This document shows, piece after piece, positions 44,586 through 53,886 of a stretch of 64,000 bases of DNA. The stretch comes from Paenibacillus qinlingensis (GTDB lineage: Bacteria; Bacillota; Bacilli; Paenibacillales; NBRC-103111), in NCBI RefSeq assembly GCF_013204845.1, contig NZ_JABMKY010000003.1:62001-126000 (forward strand), given 5' to 3'. Each line of letters opens with the position of its first letter. Position 1 is the first letter of the stretch. Under the pieces are notes generated by a model. It made no database searches. It worked only from the letters and a program-made list of their open reading frames with translations, and had not been told where the DNA came from. A program made the translations under genes and the position numbers.

Positions 44586-47027
44586 ATGAATCTAATGATT
44601 AGCAATCGATTCGTGGCTCGACTGTTCTCACTAGTCCTTGTTATGACACTGCTTGGGGCACAATTGCTGCTTGTTGCACCTACTTCTGTATCAGCAGCTG
44701 CAACAACCTATTATGTTGATTCCGATGGAGGAAATGATGGGAATAGCGGCACAAGCGCAGCATCGCCATGGAAAACATTAGCCAAGGTTAACAGCATGAC
44801 TTTTGGTGCGGGAGACAAAGTGCTTTTCAAATCGGGCTCCTCGTGGACGGGGACCTTACAGCCAAATGGATCTGGCAGCAGCGGCTCACCTATTATTTTT
44901 GATAAATACGGAAGCGGGTCTAATCCTGTTCTGAATGGCGCGGGAGCAGCTTCAACGGTGTATCTTTACAATGTCCAATATATCACGGTGCAAAATTTGG
45001 AAATCACCAATGATGCAGCAACGGTTGCGAAACGCAGTGGAATTCTTGTTGTAGGTAAAGGTTCTGGCCTCTTAAATAGTATTCATCTTAGAAATCTGAA
45101 TATCCACAACGTCAAGGGAAGCTCTAACCGCGATACCGACATGTACCTGAACGCAGCGATCTATGTGATGACACAAGATGGTCCGACGGGATCTCCGCTG
45201 GCTAGCTTTAACGATTTGGTCGTGGAAAACAATAATATCCATGATAATACAACAATGGGCTTCTACTCGAATGGCACGGGTACACATTGGAATGATGTGA
45301 CGACGTTCCAGTCCTGGTATACGAATGTCCAAATTAAAAACAATACGATCGCAAGAACAGGCGCGGACTGTATCGTAGTTGGTTATGGCAATGGGGTGTT
45401 AATCGAACATAACGCTTGCTATGATATCGGGGTGAATGGCACGAATCATCGCTGGATCGCTGGCATATGGACATGGGCGACCAAGGATGCGACGATTCAG
45501 TACAATGAAGTAGCAAGAGTACATTTCCAATCAGGTACAGATAATGATTCAACGGCCTTTGACAGTGATATTCACACGTATGGCACACATACGTATCAAT
45601 ACAATTATTCGCATGATAACTCAGGCGGTTTCTTCATGAGTATGGGGGATTTGAGAAGATTCGGAGGGCAAAATATCGTTCGCTACAACATTAGTAAAAA
45701 TGATAACCATCTACATTGGGCTGACGCTACGTTTTCCAGTGCTGATCAGGAAGCCACACATGTCTATAACAACACCTTCATTCAAAACAGTGGAAACGGC
45801 TTTAAAATTCAAGGTTTGAAATCTGTGTCTTGGGAAGGCAGCTATTACAACACGAAATTCGAGAATAATATTTTTTCTATCTCAGGAGGCGGACCCATCG
45901 ATTTCCCATCTACGCATATTTATGATAGCAATTTGTATGACGGCTTCACGCCGCCAACCGATGCGAATGGTGTGATCGGTACACCACAATTCGTCAATAG
46001 CTCCTCAGGCGGGGATGGTCGAGCAACAACAAGCGGTTATCGTTTACAGGCGACTTCACCTGCTATTGATGCAGGTAAAGTAATTGCGAACAACGGCGGC
46101 CAAGATTTCTGGGGCGGTCCTGTCGGCAGCAGTCCAGATATCGGAGCAAATGAATACAATGCCTCCTACACCGATACACAAAACCCAACGACTCCTGTTA
46201 ATGTGACTGTCTCAAGTGTAACTGATGTTTCTGTTAAACTTACCTGGAATTCCTCTGTGGATAATTTCGGTGTGATGGGATATAACGTGTATAAAGATTA
46301 TAATGCCATCACACTTACACCGGCTTCTGCCAATTCTGTATCTATCGTTGGTCTTCAGCCGAACACAACGTATGTCTTCTATGTAAAAGCTGTAGATGCT
46401 GCATGGAATTACTCATCTGGAGGTAGCGCCTTGACCGTGACGACGAAATCGGCGCCGCCTGCCGTTTCAGCCATTCATACAGCTGCCCCCGTAACGATTG
46501 ATGGCAATCTGACGGAAACAGACTGGCAGATTACAACGCCGATTACTAAAACGGTGAGCGGAGCCACCTATACAAGTTCACAGTTCGGTGTCATGTGGGA
46601 CAGCACCTATTTATATGTCGGTGTGAACATAGCGGATCCTGCACTCTTCAATGATTCTACCAATATCTATGATGATGATTCCTTTGACATTTATATCGAT
46701 GCAAATCATAATCGAAATTTCACGTACGATGCTTACGATCGTCAATTTGCGTTTGGATACAACGATTTGACAGGATCAGAGAAGGCTGGTCATCTCACAG
46801 GTGTGTTGTTCAAAACAACACCAATCACAGGTGGATATAGCCTGGAAGCCGCTATTCCTTGGAGCAATTTAGGTATAACACCAACTGCGGGTATGAAATT
46901 CGGGTTTGATATTGCGAATAACGACGACAGTAATGGCGGCGCTCGTGATAGTCAGACGATGTGGAACGGAACTGGTAACAATTGGACAAATACGGCTGCA
47001 TTTGGTGATGTGCTGTTACTGCCTTAG
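44586..47027 (+). CDS. Secreted right-handed beta-helix protein with FN3 and CBM9-like domains
   Basis: 813 residues, AGGAGG before ATG 44586. Signal peptide (1-38). Residues about 40-530 form a right-handed parallel beta-helix that begins TYYVDSDGGNDGNSGTSAASP, the opening typical of PL9/PL6-type lyases and alginate epimerase-like proteins; many N-N-I strand turns (VVENNNIHDN, VQIKNNTIART) are visible. An FN3 domain (about 534-625) and a CBM9/DOMON-like domain (about 627-813, VTIDGNLTETDW...DDDSFDIYIDANHN) follow. It has no SLH. A cre site precedes it. It is probably an extracellular lyase or glycosidase on the same glycan. The N-terminal 100 residues are strikingly similar to those of the 1780-residue protein at 57222. 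Confidence 0.82.
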   Translation: MNLMISNRFVARLFSLVLVMTLLGAQLLLVAPTSVSAAATTYYVDSDGGNDGNSGTSAASPWKTLAKVNSMTFGAGDKVLFKSGSSWTGTLQPNGSGSSGSPIIFDKYGSGSNPVLNGAGAASTVYLYNVQYITVQNLEITNDAATVAKRSGILVVGKGSGLLNSIHLRNLNIHNVKGSSNRDTDMYLNAAIYVMTQDGPTGSPLASFNDLVVENNNIHDNTTMGFYSNGTGTHWNDVTTFQSWYTNVQIKNNTIARTGADCIVVGYGNGVLIEHNACYDIGVNGTNHRWIAGIWTWATKDATIQYNEVARVHFQSGTDNDSTAFDSDIHTYGTHTYQYNYSHDNSGGFFMSMGDLRRFGGQNIVRYNISKNDNHLHWADATFSSADQEATHVYNNTFIQNSGNGFKIQGLKSVSWEGSYYNTKFENNIFSISGGGPIDFPSTHIYDSNLYDGFTPPTDANGVIGTPQFVNSSSGGDGRATTSGYRLQATSPAIDAGKVIANNGGQDFWGGPVGSSPDIGANEYNASYTDTQNPTTPVNVTVSSVTDVSVKLTWNSSVDNFGVMGYNVYKDYNAITLTPASANSVSIVGLQPNTTYVFYVKAVDAAWNYSSGGSALTVTTKSAPPAVSAIHTAAPVTIDGNLTETDWQITTPITKTVSGATYTSSQFGVMWDSTYLYVGVNIADPALFNDSTNIYDDDSFDIYIDANHNRNFTYDAYDRQFAFGYNDLTGSEKAGHLTGVLFKTTPITGGYSLEAAIPWSNLGITPTAGMKFGFDIANNDDSNGGARDSQTMWNGTGNNWTNTAAFGDVLLLP

Positions 47028-47053
47028 ATTTTAAATAATGATAGGGAGTAAGA

Positions 47054-48130
47054 ATGGAAGGGAGCCGCGGTATGAAGAACAAAGCGATCTATCATCGAAC
47101 CGTTGCAGGTAATGGAAAAGGTGCATGGCATTCGATGCGCAGTCCTAGGCTCATGCTATTCGCGGCCTGCCTAATCGGGTTTACTTTCATAGGGATTCTG
47201 TGGTGGAATTTGACTCAAGCGCAAGCAAAGGTCACAACCATTGACAATGAAGAGGTGATTGCCACGGTAAATGGAGAGTCCATCGTGGAGCAGGAACTCC
47301 AGTGGCAGATGAAGAAGCTGCGTTCTCATGCAGATGGCAATCTGGAAGAAAATGTTGCAGACAAACGTGAATTAGCGTTAAATGAAAGTATACAATTGAA
47401 AGCGCAACTTCTTGAGGCACAGCGAAGAGGATTACTCGAATCGGTTCGGTACGCGGATTACGTGACGAAATGGCAATCAGAGCAAATAAGAAGAAAGAAC
47501 GCAGCCTTGAACAACGAAGTTGTCTATGGTCCTATAACGGTTGAGGAAGATCACTATTATGACTTTTTCGTAGCCGATATCCTTGCTAAATTGCGAGATC
47601 ACATGATGGCAGAGAAACCTTTCTCCCAAGAGGAGATTGCTGCGTATTACCAAGAACATCTATCTCTATACAAAAAACCGAACCGCCTTCAAACGAATAT
47701 GTTTGTGATAACGTTCGGTAAAGAGTTATCCAAGGATGAGGCATTTCGTACGGCTCAGTCGATTGCGGAGGGCTTGAAACGCGGTGAGGATGCGGATAAG
47801 CTTCTTCAACAGGAGAACAGAAAGAATTTTGTGCTGCAACAGCGAGCATTTAACGAACAAACAGCCAAGCAAGACACGATGAATGGAACGGACGTGTGGC
47901 GCAGCGTTCAAACGTTACGAGAAGCTGACGTAACGAACCCAATTGAGGAAAACGGCAGCTATTATATTTTCCAATGCTTAGCGTTGGAGGACACCGGCTT
48001 CTTACCGCTGGAGAAGGCTAGTCCAGGTATAGAAATCGCGCTCATGGAACAAGCATTTCCACGGATGACGGAGCGTTGGGTCAAGGAATCGACTGTTATT
48101 ATCAAAACGTCAACTAAACAAGCGGAATAG
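47054..48130 (+). CDS. Membrane-anchored SurA/PrsA-like foldase
   Basis: 358 residues from ATG 47054; ATG 47072 also has a ribosome site (GGGAG) and would give 352. A charged N-terminus of about 30 residues, one transmembrane helix (about 33-53), then an extracellular SurA-N-like helical segment (VIATVNGESIVEQELQWQMK, about 70-160) and a region weakly like parvulin PPIases (about 200-320, LYKKPNRLQTNMFVITFGK). The parvulin catalytic His residues are not clear, so it may be a chaperone without isomerase activity. It is 26 bases downstream of the beta-helix gene, which suggests it helps fold the large secreted enzymes after export. Confidence 0.72.
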   Translation: MEGSRGMKNKAIYHRTVAGNGKGAWHSMRSPRLMLFAACLIGFTFIGILWWNLTQAQAKVTTIDNEEVIATVNGESIVEQELQWQMKKLRSHADGNLEENVADKRELALNESIQLKAQLLEAQRRGLLESVRYADYVTKWQSEQIRRKNAALNNEVVYGPITVEEDHYYDFFVADILAKLRDHMMAEKPFSQEEIAAYYQEHLSLYKKPNRLQTNMFVITFGKELSKDEAFRTAQSIAEGLKRGEDADKLLQQENRKNFVLQQRAFNEQTAKQDTMNGTDVWRSVQTLREADVTNPIEENGSYYIFQCLALEDTGFLPLEKASPGIEIALMEQAFPRMTERWVKESTVIIKTSTKQAE

Positions 48131-48147
48131 GATGCCTCATCTAAGAA

Positions 48148-48190
48148 AACGACCATCATTTCTCCTATATGGAGGAAATGATGGTCGTTA
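48148..48190. terminator. Bidirectional terminator between convergent genes
   Basis: A long stem (AACGACCATCATTTCTCC with GGAGGAAATGATGGTCGTT) around a short loop, between the foldase gene and the minus-strand glycosyltransferase gene. Confidence 0.85.
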
Positions 48191-48197
48191 TTTCTCA

Positions 48198-49121
48198 TCA
48201 TATTCGATTGGAAATCGTATCCAGTAAAGTTTGAACATAGGCATCAATACTGAACCAGCGCGTATCTATGGTAACAGGGACTTTATTTTGTACCATTTCA
48301 ATAGCTTCTCTTGGATGCAGAAGATCATATCGAGGGCTGTACATTTCGGTGAATGGAGGCAAATCATCTCGACCCTTGGGAGCAATTGGCGCAGCGCCTA
48401 GCAGCTGAGCTTCGTAGAGCGCCAAGGTGAGACTGCCGCCAATCGTCACGGATACGGCAGCTGTTGCTTTTGATAAAAGTTGATAGTACTCAGCATGCGG
48501 CAGCCTTCCCACTTCAATGCCTAATTCTCTCCACATGGCAACAGGATAGTGGGACAACGGTGTAACAGGTGAGGCTATGACCACGCGATACCCTAACTCC
48601 ATAAATTCAAACGCCAAGCGGACGGAGAGATAAGGCTGATAGAACTCATTCATACGGCCTGGGAAAACAATTAGTTTCTCCCGCTCATTAGAAGGTTGGA
48701 TGCCATTCAAGGTGGCGTTCACATAGTCATGATCATAAGGAAATCCCGCCGCGATGACTTCGACTTGTGAACCAGGAGGCAGGCAACGTTTGCCCCAAGG
48801 CACCATGCTGGGATTCGTATAGAAAATGGCCTTCAGAGAAGGATGCTGGAAGATCCATAATGACTCTAAGTCTAACACGTTCGTAAAAGGGTTCCAGACG
48901 TCATGTTCTTGAATATACAGATGCTGCGGAACAGGATTGGCATCTTTGATCATATCAAATAGGGTGAAGCGTGTTATGAGAACGGGATGTTTGGGGTCTT
49001 TTGGCAGTTCCGGGGTAAAGATATACGGGACTCCCGCGGATTCAAGCCCTTTTTTCAAACCACTGAGATAATTCGGATACCACGCTGTTTGATCATTTTC
49101 GTCTACAAGTACATGTAACAT
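48198..49121 (-). CDS. Glycosyltransferase-like protein (GT-B fold)
   Basis: 307 residues, GGAGG before the minus-strand ATG at 49121. The first half resembles an N-terminal GT-B lobe (LVDENDQTAWYPNYLSGLKKGLE). The second has EKLIVFPGRMNEFYQPYLSVRLAFEFMELGYRVVIASP, then LSKATAAVSVTIGGSLTLALYEAQLLGAAPIAPKG. The last is the nucleotide-sugar-binding E-x7-E-like region of GT4-type enzymes. No membrane segment is visible. It may act in a cell-wall or spore glycoconjugate pathway; no functional link to the lyase cluster is seen. It is monocistronic, between a shared terminator and a divergent gene at 49228. Confidence 0.65.
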   Translation of the reverse strand: MLHVLVDENDQTAWYPNYLSGLKKGLESAGVPYIFTPELPKDPKHPVLITRFTLFDMIKDANPVPQHLYIQEHDVWNPFTNVLDLESLWIFQHPSLKAIFYTNPSMVPWGKRCLPPGSQVEVIAAGFPYDHDYVNATLNGIQPSNEREKLIVFPGRMNEFYQPYLSVRLAFEFMELGYRVVIASPVTPLSHYPVAMWRELGIEVGRLPHAEYYQLLSKATAAVSVTIGGSLTLALYEAQLLGAAPIAPKGRDDLPPFTEMYSPRYDLLHPREAIEMVQNKVPVTIDTRWFSIDAYVQTLLDTISNRI

Positions 49122-49227
49122 GATAAGTAAGCCTCCATGGGGACTATGAATTAACTTTATATGCCAAATATATCATATTTTCTAATGGATATCATGCCCA
49201 TTAAACTATGTGATAGGGGAAGTATAG

Positions 49228-50235
49228 ATGATAAGCAGGACAAGGATGGTGAAAATAATGGTTCTTATGGACAACCAAATCTTCTTAGAATCTGGCCATG
49301 TTCGTGACGATATTCCGCATGTAAGAGAAGTTATCTACGTGGGTCGTAATGGTCAGAAAGTTGAGCGGATTCACATTCAGGCAGATGATACCACGACAAG
49401 CTTTATTTATAAACCACTCACGAATTATCCCAATAAGGGGAAGGAAGTATGGTTACAAGAGAATGTACACGTTCGAATTCCTGAGGTTCACATCCCCAAG
49501 ATTCTTTACTATTCACAAGAGTTGGAACCGGAAAAGGAATGGATGGTTTTCGAAGATCTAGGTGAATTGGAACATAACTTTAACAGCGATATGATGCTAA
49601 AAACGGCGGAGTTCATTCCCTATTGGCATCTCTTGCCGACATCGCTTCTGCCTGAAGAATTTGATGGGCACTCTCCGAGAGTGAAAGAAATTCAAAGCTT
49701 TATTTTGTCTAAGGATGTGCAAATGAGGCAAATATGCCAGAGATTGGGATTTCTTGATGATGACATTGCCTACTTTGATCAGAATATTCTACGCTATGAT
49801 CATCTTGACTTGGAAACCGTCGTTTCACATGGCGATTTGTATCCGTTAAACATCGGTGAAGTGAATCATACAATCTTCATTTTCGATTGGGAGTACGTAC
49901 ATACGAACAGTGTATTCTGGGATTTATATTCTTTGATGGACATTACGAGCCCGCAATACAGGCGCTTGGTCATTGGGCAGGATTCACGTTTAGCTATTCT
50001 TACTAAATATATCTCCGTACGCGAAAGTCTGCAGTCTCCCACACATGGCAGCTTCATTGCGGAGTATCATATATTCAGTGCGTTGTATTCCATGTGGTTG
50101 TTGCTTCTAATAGAAGAGGATATAGCACAAGAAAAATTTGAGAAATCTGCCCTGTTAAGGCAGTATAATGAAACAAGTGAGATTTTAAAAATCGTTTTCG
50201 ATTATCTAAAATACACCAATGGACAATTTTTTTAA
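49228..50235 (+). CDS. APH/choline-kinase-fold phosphotransferase
   Basis: 335 residues from ATG 49228 (GGGGAAG upstream; in-frame ATGs at 49246 and 49258 are alternatives). The C-terminal lobe has the catalytic loop SHGDLYPLN (His201, Asp203, Asn208) and the metal-binding IFDWEY (Asp220), the hallmarks of aminoglycoside-phosphotransferase-like kinases. The N-terminal lobe has a hydrophobic strand before EKEWMVFEDLGELEHN. Such proteins phosphorylate small molecules including sugars, choline, spore-coat precursors (CotS/YsxE type) and antibiotics. The substrate is not readable. It lies divergent from the glycosyltransferase. Confidence 0.75.
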   Translation: MISRTRMVKIMVLMDNQIFLESGHVRDDIPHVREVIYVGRNGQKVERIHIQADDTTTSFIYKPLTNYPNKGKEVWLQENVHVRIPEVHIPKILYYSQELEPEKEWMVFEDLGELEHNFNSDMMLKTAEFIPYWHLLPTSLLPEEFDGHSPRVKEIQSFILSKDVQMRQICQRLGFLDDDIAYFDQNILRYDHLDLETVVSHGDLYPLNIGEVNHTIFIFDWEYVHTNSVFWDLYSLMDITSPQYRRLVIGQDSRLAILTKYISVRESLQSPTHGSFIAEYHIFSALYSMWLLLLIEEDIAQEKFEKSALLRQYNETSEILKIVFDYLKYTNGQFF

Positions 50236-50305
50236 AAAAACTGCAAAATTCGACAAAATTGCTTTATAATAAGGTTACTAAATGCTGCTGAGGGAGATCG
50301 TAAGC

Positions 50306-52060
50306 ATGTTTTCATCATTAGACAAGTTCCCATTAAAAACGATTCTTATCTTCTTAATCGCCATATTAAGTATGAATTTAACGTATTTTCAACATTCCAA
50401 GATACTTCTGAATAATCATCAAAAAGAGAAAATAAATCTCGTTACTTCTACAATTTCTGCCGAACTTGGTAAGCAAAGTGAAGTAGAGGCAACCTATGAT
50501 GAAATGCTTGGACATGAACTAAGAACCGCTTCAATTGTTATTCAGAAGTCCTTACATCCTGATTTCCACCAAGTTACGAACGATCAACTGGTCGCCTTGG
50601 CGAAGGAGCTGAATATTGGCGGGATTACGTTATTCGAGAGGCAAGGTGATGACTTCATTGGAGTAAGATCCTCGGATCCCAAAGAAATCAATGCAAGCTC
50701 GAAAACGTGGGGAATCGTATATTCCGCCCAATTACAATTAACGGATCGTAAACGTGTAGATGTTGGCACGGGATTAACCCTCGATAATTTCTGGAGCGGC
50801 CCCATTGATACAGCTTCGACGGATGAAGCGAACATCAGGAAATGGGGAGAATATTACGATGGAACGACCAATTATATTATTAATCCCTATTTAAACGTAT
50901 CCAGTAGTCTTGAGAATTATCGTGAAAAAGTAGGGGTGGATGTCAGTATCCAAGAACTCCTCGAAAGTAACAAAGGAAATTTAATCGAAATCGGCGTATT
51001 AAATCCGGAGAAGATCTTCGATAAAACGCCAACACCTAATAATAGAGCCAGCTGGTATTCAGAGCGACTCGTATTAAATGGAAGCTATAAGTATAGAGAC
51101 GGCGTTGAAGAGAGTAAAATCAAGGAAGCTTTGACTAAGAATAGTACGGTTTTTTACAATGTTGTGATTAATGGAACGAATATTCTAAAGAGCTTTACTC
51201 CGATGGTCACAAGCAATCTGAAGTATAAGCGTGATGACTTACCCAAAGTGGTTATGGTTGCAACCGATTACACGCAGATCGAAAAAACATTGCATCAGCA
51301 GTTTCGTGAAGTATTTATATTCATGAGCATTGTCACACTTCTAGTTTGTGTTGTTATTATCATTCTGTATTCGATTACTCGGAAGAAGAATGAGGGAGCA
51401 GTGAAAACAGTTCAAGACGTGTATCTGGCGAATATTAATTCAATTGTTCAGTCGATCAAAGAACAGCGTCATGATATCATCAACCATATTACGACCATCT
51501 CGTGGATGATTAAATTGAAGAAATATGAAAGTCTGCAGGACTATATTGATCCTTTAATCCAAGAAGCGAAAATGATGGATAACAAAATTAAAGCGGTTGA
51601 AATTAATATTCCAGCATTAAGCGGAATTATCCAAGCGAAGTTGGCACAATCCGAATTGCATAACATTGACATGCAGGTTGATTTTAAAAATATGGAAAAT
51701 TTGCGGTTGACAACGATTAAGACGACTGACTTAGTCCGCATATTAAGTAATTTGATTGATAATGCGTTTGACGCGACGATCGAGCTGCCTGTCAACGAAA
51801 GGAAAATCAGTGTAGAAGGCATCGTTCAAGCCAATCAACTCACGATTCAGGTGCAGAATTCTTGTAATCCTGTTACTCCTGACATCCACACACGAATATT
51901 TGAATCAGGCTTCTCCACCAAAACAGGAAAGAACAATAAAGGTCTCGGACTTCATATCATTAAGCAGTTAATTGAACGGTATAAAGGGAAAATTGATTTC
52001 ACAACGCAAGAGGCTGGAGTTACGTTCTCCATCGTCATTCCATTAAAACATGAAAAATGA
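50306..52060 (+). CDS. Orphan sensor kinase with Spo0B-type histidine domain
   Basis: 584 residues from ATG 50306 (AGGGAG 9 bases upstream; the ATG at 50282 lacks one). A transmembrane helix near 10-30, an extracytoplasmic region of about 300 residues with a double-Cache-like pattern, and a second helix near 340-362. Then a SPOB_a-type dimerisation helix with QRHDIINH (phospho-His 389), as in the CitA/DcuS/MalK group, and an HATPase with N-box LIDNAFDAT and G-box GLGLHIIK. CitA/DcuS kinases normally sit beside a response regulator; none is adjacent here. The sensed compound could be a small extracellular acid. Downstream is a spore protein gene. Confidence 0.83.
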   Translation: MFSSLDKFPLKTILIFLIAILSMNLTYFQHSKILLNNHQKEKINLVTSTISAELGKQSEVEATYDEMLGHELRTASIVIQKSLHPDFHQVTNDQLVALAKELNIGGITLFERQGDDFIGVRSSDPKEINASSKTWGIVYSAQLQLTDRKRVDVGTGLTLDNFWSGPIDTASTDEANIRKWGEYYDGTTNYIINPYLNVSSSLENYREKVGVDVSIQELLESNKGNLIEIGVLNPEKIFDKTPTPNNRASWYSERLVLNGSYKYRDGVEESKIKEALTKNSTVFYNVVINGTNILKSFTPMVTSNLKYKRDDLPKVVMVATDYTQIEKTLHQQFREVFIFMSIVTLLVCVVIIILYSITRKKNEGAVKTVQDVYLANINSIVQSIKEQRHDIINHITTISWMIKLKKYESLQDYIDPLIQEAKMMDNKIKAVEINIPALSGIIQAKLAQSELHNIDMQVDFKNMENLRLTTIKTTDLVRILSNLIDNAFDATIELPVNERKISVEGIVQANQLTIQVQNSCNPVTPDIHTRIFESGFSTKTGKNNKGLGLHIIKQLIERYKGKIDFTTQEAGVTFSIVIPLKHEK

Positions 52061-52131
52061 GAAAAAGAATGTATAAGATTTCCTTACACTCCACATCCTA
52101 AGTGTACACCACGAGAAGGAGTGATTTACGA

Positions 52132-52341
52132 ATGGCTAACAACAACACATTGCTAGTTCCACAGGCCAAAGCCGCTTTAAATCAATTGAAGTATGAAGTT
52201 GCTCAAGAATTAGGGATTGCCTTGCAACCAAATGGTTATAATGGAAATCTCCTTACACGCGACGCTGGTTCAATCGGTGGTACAATCACGAAAAGATTAG
52301 TACAAATTGCTGAACAACAACTGCAAGGCTTCAAACGCTAG
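52132..52341 (+). CDS. Alpha/beta-type small acid-soluble spore protein
   Basis: 69 residues from ATG 52132 (AAGGAG upstream; the frame extends to 52102 without a ribosome site). It has the two conserved SASP blocks: LKYEVAQELGIAL around the germination-protease site, and GSIGGTITKRLVQIAEQQL at the C-terminus. These proteins coat and protect spore DNA and are made in the forespore under sigma-G. This marks the host as an endospore former. It is monocistronic with its own terminator. Confidence 0.95.
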   Translation: MANNNTLLVPQAKAALNQLKYEVAQELGIALQPNGYNGNLLTRDAGSIGGTITKRLVQIAEQQLQGFKR

Positions 52342-52369
52342 ACCATTGGTTATAGGCACAAGTTTAAAA

Positions 52370-52416
52370 AAGACTACAATCACTCTTCCTACTCGGGTGA
52401 CTGGAGTCTTTTTTTC
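52370..52416 (+). terminator. Rho-independent terminator after the SASP gene
   Basis: AAGACT...CACTC with GGGTG...AGTCTT arms and a run of T residues. Confidence 0.8.
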
Positions 52417-52483
52417 TTTACAAATCTAATCGTTTAGGGAATTATGTAATTTGAGACTATGTTTAAAGTGAGAGGAATAAACT

Positions 52484-53251
52484 ATGATTTTACCTGGACT
52501 AGTATCCGTCACATTTCGTGAAAGATCAGCAATTGAAATTCTTGAATTGAGCAGTCATTGCGGATTGAAAGCAATTGAATGGTCAGAGAACGCGCATGTT
52601 CAACCTGGGGATGCAGCTGGCGCTCACAATCTGTACGCAAGGACAATCGATTCCGGTATGCAGATTGCCGCATATGGTTCTTATTTTCGTTTGCTTGTGA
52701 ACCAACAACCTGAGCAAGTTTTTCGAGAGAGCCTGATCGCTGCAAAAGCGTTGCACGCCCCGCTTATTCGCATATGGGCTGGAACCGTTCCCTCTTCGGC
52801 AGCATCATCAGACTATTATGCTCGCATTGCACAAGAAGCAAAACTTATAGCTGAGATGGCTGCAGCAGAAGGTATAAAAGTTGCACTTGAGTGGCATAGA
52901 GGGACATTAACAGATACGAATCAATCGTCTATGCGGCTGCTGGAGGAGGCAGATCATGCCAATCTGTTTTGCTTGTGGCAGCCAACACCGGAGCTTTCCG
53001 TGAAAGAGCGGTGTGAAGGACTGCATGAATTAGCGGAGCGTAAGAAGCTTTTAAACCTCCATGCGTATTATTGGGAAGGCGATATTCGCAGACCATTTGC
53101 TGAAGGCATTCACGAGTGGTCACAGTACTTGGCACAGATAGACAGCCGAGAAGACCGTTACATGCTAATGGAGTTCGTCATGGGTAACACCGTTGAACAA
53201 TTTAAATCAGATGTCGCCGCTATCCAGCAATTATTAAATGAATTATCTTAG
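52484..53251 (+). CDS. Sugar isomerase/epimerase-like TIM barrel (third copy)
   Basis: 255 residues of the xylose-isomerase-like TIM-barrel family, ATG 52484 with GAGAGGA upstream. Ligand-like residues are present as Glu in VALEWHRGT, His in LNLHAYYWEGD and Glu in YMLMEFVMG; the usual Asp/His strand reads LFCLWQPTPE, so one metal ligand is changed. It differs in sequence from the copies at 20764 and 33348 and has no dehydrogenase neighbour. It likely isomerises a sugar or sugar acid in the cytoplasm. Flanked by terminators, it is a single-gene unit. Confidence 0.82.
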   Translation: MILPGLVSVTFRERSAIEILELSSHCGLKAIEWSENAHVQPGDAAGAHNLYARTIDSGMQIAAYGSYFRLLVNQQPEQVFRESLIAAKALHAPLIRIWAGTVPSSAASSDYYARIAQEAKLIAEMAAAEGIKVALEWHRGTLTDTNQSSMRLLEEADHANLFCLWQPTPELSVKERCEGLHELAERKKLLNLHAYYWEGDIRRPFAEGIHEWSQYLAQIDSREDRYMLMEFVMGNTVEQFKSDVAAIQQLLNELS

Positions 53252-53265
53252 CGTCTTAATATGGA

Positions 53266-53303
53266 AAAAACGGAGCACCGCGATAAGCGTGCTCCGTTTT
53301 TTT
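53266..53303 (+). terminator. Rho-independent terminator
   Basis: Perfect CGGAGCAC/GTGCTCCG stem with flanking A and T runs, so it can work in both directions. Confidence 0.92.
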
Positions 53304-53385
53304 CCATATTCACACACATCCTTAACATTTAGGAGTGTAGATAACTAACACTTATAGGCTAAAGTGAGTGTATTGAGCGAAGTTA

Positions 53386-53395
53386 TAACCGGTTA
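53386..53395 (+). promoter_or_regulatory. TAACCGGTTA palindrome before cheX
   Basis: Exact second copy of the 10-base palindrome found at 41893-41902, 26 bases before the cheX start. It may be an operator for a LacI-family-like repressor encoded elsewhere. Confidence 0.5.
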
Positions 53396-53421
53396 CAACC
53401 AACTGGATAGGGGAGAAAAGC

Positions 53422-53868
53422 ATGACTCAGCATTTGCAAAATTTATTACTGGATAGTGTCCGAGCATCAATTGGCAACATGCTACCACAATCATTAGATC
53501 AAACCGAAGTTAGCACAAGTAATGAACCGATCCGTATGGATGAAATCGGCGTCTCCATCAATTTCACGAATAGTGAATATTGTATGATTTTAGACGGGCA
53601 GCGTGTCGTATTTAGCCGAATGAGTGAAGCGATTTTTGGGATGTACATGGAAGGTGAAATGTTAGACAGCTGTGTGAGTGAAATTGCCAACATCATTGCA
53701 GGCAGAACCACTACGATCCTTGGTGAACAAGGTGTTGCACTGGATATTACGCCGCCGTCTTTATTAGAGGAAAATCACCATTTTGATAATCAGGCTAACA
53801 AGCTGATGCTGCCCATTTCCATCCAGACGGTTGGCGATATCCGTATCGTTTTATTGAAAGAGCAGTGA
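53422..53868 (+). CDS. cheX: CheX-like chemotaxis phosphatase
   Basis: 148 residues, GGGGAGAA upstream of ATG 53422. CheX family: a compact alpha/beta protein of the usual length, with the phosphatase signature E-x2-N in CVSEIANIIAG (about residues 86-96) that inserts into the CheY active site. It removes phosphate from CheY-type regulators. The next gene, 18 bases downstream, is a single-domain CheY, so the two form a phosphorylation/dephosphorylation pair in one operon. No flagellar or chemoreceptor genes are nearby. A TAACCGGTTA palindrome lies just upstream. Confidence 0.85.
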   Translation: MTQHLQNLLLDSVRASIGNMLPQSLDQTEVSTSNEPIRMDEIGVSINFTNSEYCMILDGQRVVFSRMSEAIFGMYMEGEMLDSCVSEIANIIAGRTTTILGEQGVALDITPPSLLEENHHFDNQANKLMLPISIQTVGDIRIVLLKEQ

Positions 53869-53886
53869 TAAGAGGAGTGAGAGATC

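Noticed and set aside
50249-50270. TATAAT with an upstream TTCGACA as a promoter for the orphan kinase
   Set aside because: The spacing between the boxes is only about 10 bases, too short for a standard promoter.
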